Below are positions 1 to 7,910 of a stretch of DNA of 64,000 nucleotides, in pieces. Positions within the stretch are counted from its first letter, which is position 1. Every line of letters begins with the position of its first letter. The notes under the pieces are model-generated. The model was not told the origin of the DNA. It did not search any database and saw nothing but the letters and a program-made list of their open reading frames with translations. The DNA comes from Amycolatopsis orientalis DSM 43388. Lineage in GTDB: Bacteria; Actinomycetota; Actinomycetes; Mycobacteriales; Pseudonocardiaceae. A program made the position numbers and the translations under genes. The stretch lies in NCBI RefSeq assembly GCF_000411975.1, contig NZ_ASXG01000045.1:1-64000 (forward strand). Reading direction: 5' to 3'.

Positions 1-69
1 GAGGGAGGGGGAGGCGGGGGGTGAAAAGGGGGCCAGCGGGGCGGGGGTCGGGTTTTCGTGCGCGGCAAT

Positions 70-85
70 GCCGGTTCTAACCGGC
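70..85. terminator. Small inverted repeat beyond the PucR gene end
   Basis: A 6-base stem (GCCGGT / ACCGGC) with a four-base loop lies 9 bases past the stop codon of the leftward regulator gene. No T-run follows it, so it could be a weak intrinsic terminator or chance in GC-rich DNA. The remaining bases at the left edge are G-rich and hold no gene I can support. Confidence 0.3.
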
Positions 86-93
86 GTAAACAC

Positions 94-1749
94 TCACGAC
101 CCCTCTTCGGCCCGCTCCACGCGCGGCAGCAAATGCAGTTGCACCATCGCGGCGAACCGGTCCCCCGGATCGTCGAGATCGATGCCGCCCACCTCGGCGA
201 GCCTGCGCAACCGGTACCGGAACGTGCTCGGATGCACGTATGCCGCGGCCGAGGCGGCGCTGATGTCGCCGAACGAATCGAGCCAGCACCGCAACGTGTG
301 CACGAGCTGGGACTGATGCTTGGTGTCGTACTCCAGCAAGCGCGCGATCGGCCCGGTCGCGACGTCGCCGCGGGCCGCGGAGAGGTCGGCCAGTTCCAGC
401 ATCAACGCCTCGATGTGCGCGTCCTCGGAGGTGATCACCCGCTTCGAGCCGCCGTTGGTGAGCAAGACGCGCAACGCTCGGTCGGCGCCGTCTCGGGACG
501 CGCGCAATCCGGAGCCGTCGAGAGCCAGCGGGCCGATGCCGATCGCCGCCGCGACCCGGCGGCCGGTGCGTTCCAGGAAGGTCGACGCGACGCGTACCGA
601 GCGTTCCCGGCAATCGCCGTGGTTCCCAGGCATCGGGACGATTCCGTACGCGACATCGCCGACCAGCGCTACCGCCGATCGGGGCTGAACCGCGCTGAGG
701 TGCATGGCGAACGCGTCGGCGACCCGCTGGCGTTCAGTGACGAGCCGCAGGTCATCGTCGGGTGCCTCCAGCAAGCCCATGGCGAGCACGATCGTCGGCT
801 GGCCCAGCAGCCCGAGCCGCGCGATGGCTTCCTGCGCGCCGGAGCCGCCTTCGAGCGCGGTGCTGACCAGGTCGGCCCGCAGCCGGCGTTCGACGTCCGC
901 GCCCGCCCGGAGCCGAAGCATGTGCAGCGCAACGATTTTCGACGCGTCGATCAGCGCCGCGGTCCGTTCTTCGCTGAGCTCTTTGTCGACAGCGGCCCAA
1001 ATCGACCCGAGGATCTCGTCTCCGGCCCGGACCGCGAGGGCGGCGCGGGGCATCACGATCTTCTTGTCGTAGCCTTCGCCCGGATAGACGTAAACCGGGC
1101 CTTGGTCGCGGTAGAGCCGCTCGAAGACGCCGTCTTTTTCCAGCTCGCGCGTGAACCGTTCGGGCACCTGGCGGCCGAGGATCGTTTCGACGCGCGAGGG
1201 GTCGGCCTCGTCCTGCCGGCCGGAGAACGCGAGCACGCGCGAGTTGCGGTCCTCGATGGTGACCGGTGCGTCCAGCAGCGCGGCGATGGCGTTGGCGAGC
1301 GCGAAAAGATCGCCGGACGGCATCCCGCCGAGTGTCTGCGGGGAAACATCGCCGACGTCGCCCTCCGCGAGCAACGTGCGGAGCATGGCCGCCAGCTGCG
1401 CCCACGACGCACCGCTGGCGAGCCCGAGCAGCGCGACCCCGGAGGAATTGGCCGCGCGCACGAGTTCCGTCGAGGCGGCGACTGGCGACCGCACGACCAG
1501 TGCGGTCGCCCCGCGCGCGGCGACCGCGTGCAGCAGCTGCCCGATCTCGTCGGATTCCCGCACGCCGACGCCGAGGACCACCGCCTGCGCCGGGAACTCC
1601 GCGTCGTCGTGCGGATCGTGGATCACCACCCCGCCGAGCTGCCGCCGGGTGTCGCGGCCGACCGCGATCGGTTCGAGGAGCACGTCCCCGAGCGCTTCGA
1701 GGACGCGACCCAGGCTCGTGTGCGGCTTGCTCGGCACCGGTGTCAGCAC
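94..1749 (-). CDS. PucR-family transcriptional regulator
   Basis: A 551-residue cytoplasmic regulator. The N-terminal half resembles the PucR sensory (purine catabolism leader) domain. A GGDEF-like or CdaR linker follows around residues 290-420. The C-terminus (about 485-540) carries the PucR helix-turn-helix, seen as the AAAYVHPSTFRYRLRRL stretch. The start is GTG, placed about 6 bases after a TACCTT element, which suggests a leaderless message. The gene lies 77 bases beyond the racemase operon and in the same direction, so it is probably its regulator. PucR/CdaR proteins usually sense small metabolites from nitrogen or carbon catabolism; the ligand here is unknown. Confidence 0.85.
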   Translation of the reverse strand: MLTPVPSKPHTSLGRVLEALGDVLLEPIAVGRDTRRQLGGVVIHDPHDDAEFPAQAVVLGVGVRESDEIGQLLHAVAARGATALVVRSPVAASTELVRAANSSGVALLGLASGASWAQLAAMLRTLLAEGDVGDVSPQTLGGMPSGDLFALANAIAALLDAPVTIEDRNSRVLAFSGRQDEADPSRVETILGRQVPERFTRELEKDGVFERLYRDQGPVYVYPGEGYDKKIVMPRAALAVRAGDEILGSIWAAVDKELSEERTAALIDASKIVALHMLRLRAGADVERRLRADLVSTALEGGSGAQEAIARLGLLGQPTIVLAMGLLEAPDDDLRLVTERQRVADAFAMHLSAVQPRSAVALVGDVAYGIVPMPGNHGDCRERSVRVASTFLERTGRRVAAAIGIGPLALDGSGLRASRDGADRALRVLLTNGGSKRVITSEDAHIEALMLELADLSAARGDVATGPIARLLEYDTKHQSQLVHTLRCWLDSFGDISAASAAAYVHPSTFRYRLRRLAEVGGIDLDDPGDRFAAMVQLHLLPRVERAEEGS

Positions 1750-1826
1750 CCCCCGAAGGTAGAGCCGGCCCCGCGCGGACCGGCTGGTCCGATTCGACCA
1801 AATCTACCTCCGGAATTCGTAGCGGG

Positions 1827-2933
1827 CTACGAACCGATCCAGACCTTTGCCGTGGTCACCTCGTCCAGCAGCTCCGGAATCGGTGCCACGCCGAGGCCGG
1901 GGCCGGTCGGCACCGGTAGATGGCCGCCGGACAGCACGAAGGGCTCGGTGATGTCGGTCCGGTAGAACCGGTTCGACCCGGAGGTGTCGCCGGGCAGGGT
2001 GAAGTTCGGCAGCGAGGCGAGCGCGACGTTCGCCGCCCGGCCGAGGCCGGTCTCGATCATCCCGCCGCACCACACCGGGATCCCGTGCGCCGCGCAGACG
2101 TCGTGCACCCGGCGCGCTTCCAGATAGCCGCCGACCCGGCCCGGCTTGATGTTCACGATCTGGACCGCGCCCAGTTTGATCGCGTCGGCCGCCGCGCGCG
2201 CCGACACGATCGACTCGTCGAGGCAGATCGGCGTCCGGATCCGGCGGGCCAGCTCGGCGTGGCCGAGCACGTCCTCCTCTTCCAGCGGCTGCTCGATCAG
2301 CAGCAGGCCGAACGGGTCGAGCTTGGCCAGCTGCGGTGCGTCGCCGAGGGTATAGGCGGTGTTCGCGTCGACCTGCAGCAGCACGTCGTCGCCGAAGCGT
2401 TCGCGGACCGCGCGCACCGGCTCGACGTCCCAGCCGGGCTCGATCTTCAGCTTGATCCGCACGTAGCCCTCGTCGAGATATCCGCCGACGACGTCGACCA
2501 GCTGCGGGATGGTGTCCATGATGCCGACGGAAACGCCGCACGGCACGGAATCGCGGACCGAGCCGAGTTCGGCGGCGAACGAGCGCTCGTGCGCGCGGAG
2601 TTCGGCGTCCAGCACCGCCATCTCCAGGGCGCCCTTGGCCATCCGGTGGCCCTTGAACTTCGCCAGCAGCGGCGTCACCTTCGCCGCGGTGACGTCTTCC
2701 GCGGCCAGCAGCGCCGGGATGAGGTAGTGCCGCAGCACGTGTTCCGCGCCGTCGTTGTACTCCGACGAGTACAGCGGCCCGGCCATGGTCACGCATTCGC
2801 CCCAGCCCTCGCCGGCCGGCGTGACCGCGCGCAGCAGCACCAGCTCGCGGACGGACTGGGTGCCGAACGAAGTCCGGAACGGGGCGACGAGCGGCATCCG
2901 CACCCGGCGCAGTTCCACACCGCTGAGTTTCAC
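1827..2933 (-). CDS. menC: N-succinylamino acid racemase / o-succinylbenzoate synthase-type enolase-superfamily enzyme
   Basis: A 368-residue member of the muconate-lactonizing subgroup of the enolase superfamily. All catalytic positions known for Amycolatopsis N-acylamino acid racemase are present at the same numbers: Lys161 and Lys163 (KLK), metal ligands Asp189 (VDAN), Glu214 (IEQP) and Asp239 (LDES), and Lys263 (NIKPG). Members racemise N-succinyl- or N-acyl-amino acids, and many also make o-succinylbenzoate for menaquinone. No other menaquinone gene is nearby, so racemisation is the likelier role. The GTG start overlaps the GNAT stop as GTGA, which indicates translational coupling. The protein is almost identical to the commercial Amycolatopsis enzyme as I remember it. 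Confidence 0.93.
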   Translation of the reverse strand: MKLSGVELRRVRMPLVAPFRTSFGTQSVRELVLLRAVTPAGEGWGECVTMAGPLYSSEYNDGAEHVLRHYLIPALLAAEDVTAAKVTPLLAKFKGHRMAKGALEMAVLDAELRAHERSFAAELGSVRDSVPCGVSVGIMDTIPQLVDVVGGYLDEGYVRIKLKIEPGWDVEPVRAVRERFGDDVLLQVDANTAYTLGDAPQLAKLDPFGLLLIEQPLEEEDVLGHAELARRIRTPICLDESIVSARAAADAIKLGAVQIVNIKPGRVGGYLEARRVHDVCAAHGIPVWCGGMIETGLGRAANVALASLPNFTLPGDTSGSNRFYRTDITEPFVLSGGHLPVPTGPGLGVAPIPELLDEVTTAKVWIGS

Positions 2934-3823
2934 TGCTCCTCCTTGGAGATCACGTAGAAGCCGGCTCGGTCGAAGCCGGTCACCCGGCCGCCCGCGGCCA
3001 GCAGCCCGCCGAGCGATTCGCGCAGCGCGGTCCGCCACGCGTCCGCCCGGCCGGGATCGGTGCTGCGCAAACCCTCGATGTCCGGCGGGACGGCGACCAG
3101 CACCACCGGGGCATCCGCCTTGCCGACGGCCGGTCCGCCGTCCGCGGCGACCTCGAGGGCCACGGCCGCTCCTTGGTCGAGCAGGGCCTTCGCGTCGGTG
3201 CGGATCGGTTCGCCGAACGCGGCGGCCCGCACGGTCGGACTGGCCAGCTCCCAGGACACCATCAGCCGATCGGTGTCGCCGGAACCGTTGATGCCGTCGG
3301 TCATCGGCCCGTAGAAATCCCGCAGATAACGCACCGGGAGCGCGCCGAGCTTGCCGAGGTTGAAATAGGCGTTGCGGCGCACCAGCGGATCGAAGGTCCA
3401 TTTGATCGACGAAACGTCCTGCGCCAGCGCCCATCCGCGCTGGTGCAATTTCAGTGCGTATCCGATCCCACGCCCCGCACCGGCCTTCGCCACCCCGGCG
3501 ATGTGACTGTGCAGGCTGCCTTTTCCGGGATTTCCGAAAAAGCCGACGCACGCACCGAGCAGTTCTCCGCCGGCGAACGCGCCCGCCACGTAATTGCCCG
3601 CCGACGACAGCGCGCGCAGCAGTTCCGTGGTCACCGGCCGGGTTCCCGGCGCGGACCGCCAGATCGTCTCGAACAGCACTCCGACCGCGGTCATCTCCGC
3701 GATCTCGGTGATTTCCCGGATCTCGACCCCGGAGGCGGCCGCGGCCGCGCGCGCGGTCGCGGCGGCCTCGTCGCACGTTTCCGTCGCGACGGGTCTTTCC
3801 GTGTTCATCGCAAGATTCGTCAC
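2930..3823 (-). CDS. GNAT-family N-acyltransferase (COG3375-like), probable amino-acid N-succinyltransferase
   Basis: A 297-residue protein with a GNAT acyl-CoA-binding core. The motif A region reads GAGRGIGYALK (about residues 142-152). After it comes the sequence around WTFDPLVRRNAYFNLGKLG, which is typical of the COG3375 branch. The GTG start at 3823 is chosen because an AAAGGA Shine-Dalgarno sits 7 bases upstream; an in-frame ATG at 3808 lacks one. It lies between the M20 deacylase and the racemase in one operon. In Geobacillus a GNAT enzyme next to N-succinylamino acid racemase succinylates D-amino acids. The same role here is inference from context, and another acyl donor is possible. 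Confidence 0.78.
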   Translation of the reverse strand: MTNLAMNTERPVATETCDEAAATARAAAAASGVEIREITEIAEMTAVGVLFETIWRSAPGTRPVTTELLRALSSAGNYVAGAFAGGELLGACVGFFGNPGKGSLHSHIAGVAKAGAGRGIGYALKLHQRGWALAQDVSSIKWTFDPLVRRNAYFNLGKLGALPVRYLRDFYGPMTDGINGSGDTDRLMVSWELASPTVRAAAFGEPIRTDAKALLDQGAAVALEVAADGGPAVGKADAPVVLVAVPPDIEGLRSTDPGRADAWRTALRESLGGLLAAGGRVTGFDRAGFYVISKEEQ

Positions 3824-3855
3824 GCGACGATCCTTTCCCGGCTTCCCCACCGACG

Positions 3856-5013
3856 TCACCGTCGCGCTCGACCAGAATCGCCAGCCGGATTCGTCGGAAC
3901 CGACGGACTCCCCTTCGTCAGCACGTTCTCCACCAACGCGGCCAGCAACGCCGTCCGCCGCGGCAATTCCTCGACCACGACGTGTTCGTGATCGGCGTGC
4001 GCCCCGCCGCCGACGGCACCGAGACCGTCGAGCGTCGGCACGCCCAAGCCCGCGGTGTAATTGCCGTCCGAAGCCCCGCCGACGGCCGCCTCCGACAATT
4101 CCGGCAACCCCAATTCCGCGGCCAATTCCTGGGCCAGCCCGTACAACGCGGCCGAGGAAACGGCGTCCAGCGGCGGCCGGTTGATCCCGCCGCTGACCCG
4201 CACCCGCGCGTCTTCCAGCACCGGTCGCAGCGCACGGACCGCACGGTCGACGCGAAGCTGTTCCTCTTCGTCCCACACGCGCACATCGACCTCGACCGCG
4301 GCTGCGGCGGGCACGGTATTCACCGTGGTTCCAGCCGAAAGCACCGTCGGCACCACGCTGGTCCCGCGCTCCGAATCGGCGAGCGCGGCGACCGCGAGGA
4401 CCTGATGCGCGATCTCGATCCCGGCGTTGATCCCCTTCTCCGGTTCGAGCCCGGCATGCGAGGCGCGTCCAGTCACCTCGATCCGGTAATGGGAAACGCC
4501 TTTGCGCCGGGTCTTGAGCGCTCCGCCGTCCGCCGAAGCCTCCAGCACGAACGCGGCCGCACAGCTCTGCGCTTCTTCCTCGATCAGCCCTCGGGAAGAC
4601 GGCGAGCCGAGCTCCTCGTCGCCGGTGACCAAAATGGACAGTCCACTGGGGTCGGCAAGAGAAGCCGCGACATGCAACGCCATGACGACGCCGGTCTTCA
4701 TGTCGAAGCAGCCCGGGCCGCGCAAGACGCCGTCCCGCACGGAAAACGGGTGGGTCTCCAGCGAACCGATCGGCCAGACCGTGTCGTGGTGCCCGAGCAA
4801 TAGCACCCGCGGCGGACCGTCCCCGAACCGCCAGCGCAGATGCGTCCGTCCATCCAGGACGATGCGTTCCGGCGCCACGCCGAGCAAGGCCTCGCCGACC
4901 CCAGCCAGCACCTCAGCGCTGCGCGCGACCGCGTCCAGGTCGGCAGACGGGGATTCGCAGCACACCAGCGTTTCGATGTCGGCGAGCAACGCGTCCACGG
5001 CGAATTCGGTCAT
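3856..5013 (-). CDS. M20-family metallopeptidase, probable N-acyl/N-succinyl-L-amino acid hydrolase
   Basis: A 385-residue M20 dizinc hydrolase of the glutamate carboxypeptidase / CPG2 type. Zinc-site motifs are visible: GHHDTVW near residue 74, GCFDMKTG near 100, GDEELGS near 130 (catalytic Glu), an EASADG segment near 156, and a late HADHEHV. The dimerisation (lid) domain begins near RASHAGLEP. Cytosolic, with no signal peptide. The ATG overlaps the upstream amidohydrolase stop as ATGA; the GNAT gene follows 33 bases downstream. In the racemase pathway this enzyme would remove the acyl group from the L-form. Its acyl specificity cannot be read from sequence. Confidence 0.85.
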   Translation of the reverse strand: MTEFAVDALLADIETLVCCESPSADLDAVARSAEVLAGVGEALLGVAPERIVLDGRTHLRWRFGDGPPRVLLLGHHDTVWPIGSLETHPFSVRDGVLRGPGCFDMKTGVVMALHVAASLADPSGLSILVTGDEELGSPSSRGLIEEEAQSCAAAFVLEASADGGALKTRRKGVSHYRIEVTGRASHAGLEPEKGINAGIEIAHQVLAVAALADSERGTSVVPTVLSAGTTVNTVPAAAAVEVDVRVWDEEEQLRVDRAVRALRPVLEDARVRVSGGINRPPLDAVSSAALYGLAQELAAELGLPELSEAAVGGASDGNYTAGLGVPTLDGLGAVGGGAHADHEHVVVEELPRRTALLAALVENVLTKGSPSVPTNPAGDSGRARR

Positions 5014-6485
5014 CGCGGCTCACCCCGCAGCGGCTGGCCGGGGAGCGCGTCGGCGAGCAGCTGCCCGTCGCGCACCACCGGAGTGCCCCCGACGAACAGG
5101 TGCCGGACGCCGACCGCGGGCCGGGTCGAGTCGAAATACGTTGCGGTGTCGGTGATCGTGGCCGGATCGAGGACGACGATGTCCGCGTCCGCGCCGACGT
5201 TCAACCGGCCTTTGGCCCGCGCCCCGGGCGCGACCTCGTCGAGCACCCGCGCCGGGAGGTAGGAACAGCGCCGGAAAGCCTCCAGCCAGGTCCAGACCCC
5301 GGCCTCGCGCACCATCAGCCGCAGCGACTTGGAGAAGGTCCCCGCCGTACGAGGATGTGTCACGCCGCCGGGCGGCAGCGGCCACTCGGTGGACTCGTTG
5401 GCCCCGTCCGGCCAGTACACCGGCATGGCGTCGCTCGCGACGATCGAGTCCGGGAAAGCGAGCGCCTGGTGCAGCAGAGTGCGGTCGACCGGGTCTTGTT
5501 CGTCGAGGAACTCCAGGATGCACGGGGCCCCCGGCGTCTCGGCGCGGACCTGCAGCAACCGGCCCTCGTCCGCGATCCGCTCGCCGGTCTCCAGCAGGAC
5601 CACCCGCGACGGGTTGAGGCCCTTCATCTTCAGCCGCTCCGGCGAAATGAACGCCGCGCCGACCGCGGTGCTGCCCGCGCCGTACGGATAGGCCTCGACC
5701 GTCACCCGCGACCCTGCCGAACGACCCGACTCCAGCGCGGCGAGCACCCGGTCGATGTGCCGTCCGGAGGTGCTGTTGACGTGGCAGTGGTGCATCGCCG
5801 CGCCGGTCTCGGCCGCGACGATCGCGATCTCCTCGGACCCGTCGGCCGGGGTGCCCGGATCGACCTCGACCAGCTCGCGGACGTGCGTGTACGTCGGCGC
5901 CTCGGCTTGTTTGGCCAGCCTCGCCAGCGCCAGGAACTCGGCCGGATCGCTGGTCGGCGCGTATCCGAGCAGCACGCCGACGCCGAGCGCGCCCGCCGCC
6001 AGTTCCCCCTCGACCAGCGACAGCCAGGCGGCCAGCTCCTTCTTCGACGAGGACCGTTGCCAGTCCGGAATGCCGAGCACGGAAAGCCCGGTATTGATGC
6101 TCGCGTCCGGCTCGATGCCAGCGAGCACCTTCGCCCGCGCGGAGCCCCACGAGGCCGAGAAACCGTAGTGCAACGGACGGCCCGCCGCGGCGGCCTCGGC
6201 GTAGGCCCGTTCGACCGGCATCAGGCCGGCCTCGAGGTCGAGCGCCGTCGTGACGCCGTCCATCGCCTGCAGCCGCTGTCCGGCGATCGAGTGCACGTGG
6301 CTGTGCAGGTCGATGAACCCCGGCCCGACGAGGTACCCGGCGACGTCGATCTCGACCTGGTCGTCCGCGCTGGGCAGTCCCGCTCCGACCGCGATCACTT
6401 CCCCGCCGGATATCAGCACGTCAGCTGTGCCGTCGAAGCCCGTAGCCGGGTCGATGACGCGACCGCCACGCAGCAGTGTCCGCAT
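5010..6485 (-). CDS. Amidohydrolase-superfamily N-acyl-D-amino-acid deacylase (D-aminoacylase / D-glutamate deacylase type)
   Basis: A 491-residue metal-dependent amidohydrolase. It starts with the usual beta-sandwich segment (RGGRVIDPATG). The HxH motif is in DLHSHVH near residue 60. Later come YTHVRE, the HHCHVNSTSGRH histidine region, and the catalytic aspartate in ASDAMPVYWPDG. The cysteine used by Alcaligenes D-aminoacylase is not obvious; a glutamate in LDLEAGL is near that place, as in the D-glutamate deacylase branch. It is the first gene of the racemase operon, with GAGGAGG six bases before ATG. It would release D-amino acids from N-acyl-D-amino acids, feeding the downstream genes. 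Confidence 0.82.
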   Translation of the reverse strand: MRTLLRGGRVIDPATGFDGTADVLISGGEVIAVGAGLPSADDQVEIDVAGYLVGPGFIDLHSHVHSIAGQRLQAMDGVTTALDLEAGLMPVERAYAEAAAAGRPLHYGFSASWGSARAKVLAGIEPDASINTGLSVLGIPDWQRSSSKKELAAWLSLVEGELAAGALGVGVLLGYAPTSDPAEFLALARLAKQAEAPTYTHVRELVEVDPGTPADGSEEIAIVAAETGAAMHHCHVNSTSGRHIDRVLAALESGRSAGSRVTVEAYPYGAGSTAVGAAFISPERLKMKGLNPSRVVLLETGERIADEGRLLQVRAETPGAPCILEFLDEQDPVDRTLLHQALAFPDSIVASDAMPVYWPDGANESTEWPLPPGGVTHPRTAGTFSKSLRLMVREAGVWTWLEAFRRCSYLPARVLDEVAPGARAKGRLNVGADADIVVLDPATITDTATYFDSTRPAVGVRHLFVGGTPVVRDGQLLADALPGQPLRGEPR

Positions 6486-6636
6486 GCTTGCCTCCTCGCC
6501 TCGCTGCTGGCGACCCTAGGAGGTTTGCCGAGCAGTACGTTCGTGCGCGCGGACGAATCCGGGGCGGCAGATCTCTCCGCGCGCACAAACCGGAATTCGC
6601 TGGGCGCGGGTGCGCCGCGGCCCTAAGCTCGCGCCC

Positions 6637-7023
6637 ATGGCCTGCCGGATCACCGAACTCGTCCTCGACTGCGCCGACCCGCGACGGATGGGCGAGTTCT
6701 GGTGCGAGGTCCTCGGCTACGTCGAACTCGGCTGGGACGGCGACGACCTCGAGATCGGCCCGCCCGGAGCCGGTTTCGGCGGCCCGCAGCCGACGTTGAT
6801 CCTGAGCCGCAGCACCGACCCGAAGCCGGTGAAACTGCCGCTGCACCTGGACGTGAACCCGACCGACCGGGACCAGGACGCGGAGCTGGAACGCCTGCTC
6901 GCGGCCGGGGCGCGGCCCGCCGACGTCGGGCAGACCGGCGAGGAGTCGTGGCACGTCCTCGCCGACCCGGAGGGGAATGTCTTCTGCCTGCTCCGCCGCC
7001 GGGTCGACCCGGTGCGCCCCTAG
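6637..7023 (+). CDS. VOC superfamily (glyoxalase-like) protein
   Basis: A 128-residue vicinal-oxygen-chelate protein with two beta-alpha-beta repeats: RITELVLDCADP at the start and WHVLADPEGNVFCLL at the end. The sequence around LPLHLDVNPTD carries a conserved His. The start ATG at 6637 follows TAAGCT by 9 bases and lacks a Shine-Dalgarno, so a leaderless start is likely; an upstream in-frame GTG at 6610 is less convincing. It is divergent from the racemase operon. Its stop shares the four bases CTAG with the stop of the convergent metallo-hydrolase gene. Many such proteins have no assigned substrate. Confidence 0.8.
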   Translation: MACRITELVLDCADPRRMGEFWCEVLGYVELGWDGDDLEIGPPGAGFGGPQPTLILSRSTDPKPVKLPLHLDVNPTDRDQDAELERLLAAGARPADVGQTGEESWHVLADPEGNVFCLLRRRVDPVRP

Positions 7024-7910
7024 GCCAGCCACTCCCGATAACGGAACTGCCCGGCCCGGATCAGGTCGGCGGCGAACTCGAAGACATAACCGTCCGAGCC
7101 GCGCCGCGCCCGGCCGGCCGAGGGCGCGGGGAAATGCGTCGGCAGCAGGACGGAGTCGCCCGCCTCCTCGAGAATGCGGGATCGCACCTCTGCCGCTTTC
7201 CCCGGGTCAACGCAGTACCGGGTGCTCAGCTCCGGATGCCGCACCTGCACCCCGTGGTGCATCGTGTCCCCGGCGAGCAGGACGGTTCCGGCGCTGCCGC
7301 GAACCCGCACGCACACGTTTCCTGGCGTGTGCCCAGCCGCGGGAACGAGTTCCGCGTGCTTGCCCACCACCGCGTCCGGAGCGACGAAGCTGAGCTGTCC
7401 GGCCCGCTCGATCGGCCGGACGCTGTCGGCCAGGTAGTCCCCGGTCCGGCGCATCGCCGCCGCACCGGCTTCGCTCGACCAGTAGCGGAACTCCTCCTCG
7501 ACCACGAGGTGCGGGGCATGCGGGAAGACCGGATCCGCCCCGACGGTGACGGCACCGACGTGATCGGCGTGCAGGTGGGTGAACACGACAGCGTCGACGT
7601 CCCGCACCCCGGTCGCGCGGAACTGCCGCAGCCACCGGTCCGGCAGCTGGTCGAACTCCGCCCGGCGCCGGTCTTTCCCCGCCCCGACGCACGCGTCGAC
7701 CACCAGCACCTCGTCCGCTGAGCAGACCAGGAAAGACTGGATGACGAACACCAGCTTCCCCGTCTCCCGGTCGAACCACGGCTCGCGCGCGTACCAGTCG
7801 GCCAGGTCCGGTTCGAGTCCCGGGAAGAACTCGCCGGGCTCGATCAAGAGCCGGTCGTCCTCGATCAGCGGAACGACCGCGACGTCACCGAGATCGAACC
7901 AGTGCGCCAT
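7020..7910 (-). CDS. Metallo-beta-lactamase-fold hydrolase
   Basis: A 296-residue MBL-fold enzyme with the HLHADHVG zinc motif (about residues 110-117), AGHTPGN (His), AGDTMHH (bridging Asp) and a terminal HFPAP (His). The layout resembles the methyl-parathion hydrolase / AHL-lactonase-like branch. ATG at 7910 has AGGGAG just upstream. It overlaps the end of the MFS gene by 26 bases and is the last gene of the esterase-transporter operon. A hydrolase for a lactone or ester taken up by that transporter is plausible, but the substrate is unknown. Confidence 0.85.
   Translation of the reverse strand: MAHWFDLGDVAVVPLIEDDRLLIEPGEFFPGLEPDLADWYAREPWFDRETGKLVFVIQSFLVCSADEVLVVDACVGAGKDRRRAEFDQLPDRWLRQFRATGVRDVDAVVFTHLHADHVGAVTVGADPVFPHAPHLVVEEEFRYWSSEAGAAAMRRTGDYLADSVRPIERAGQLSFVAPDAVVGKHAELVPAAGHTPGNVCVRVRGSAGTVLLAGDTMHHGVQVRHPELSTRYCVDPGKAAEVRSRILEEAGDSVLLPTHFPAPSAGRARRGSDGYVFEFAADLIRAGQFRYREWLA

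Noticed and set aside
1827..2933. Role as the menaquinone o-succinylbenzoate synthase
   Set aside because: Not excluded biochemically, but no other menaquinone gene is near and the operon partners fit amino-acid racemisation better.
5100..6626. A 508-codon open frame opposite the amidohydrolase gene
   Set aside because: Shadow of the amidohydrolase reading frame, rich in Arg and Asp, with no domain.
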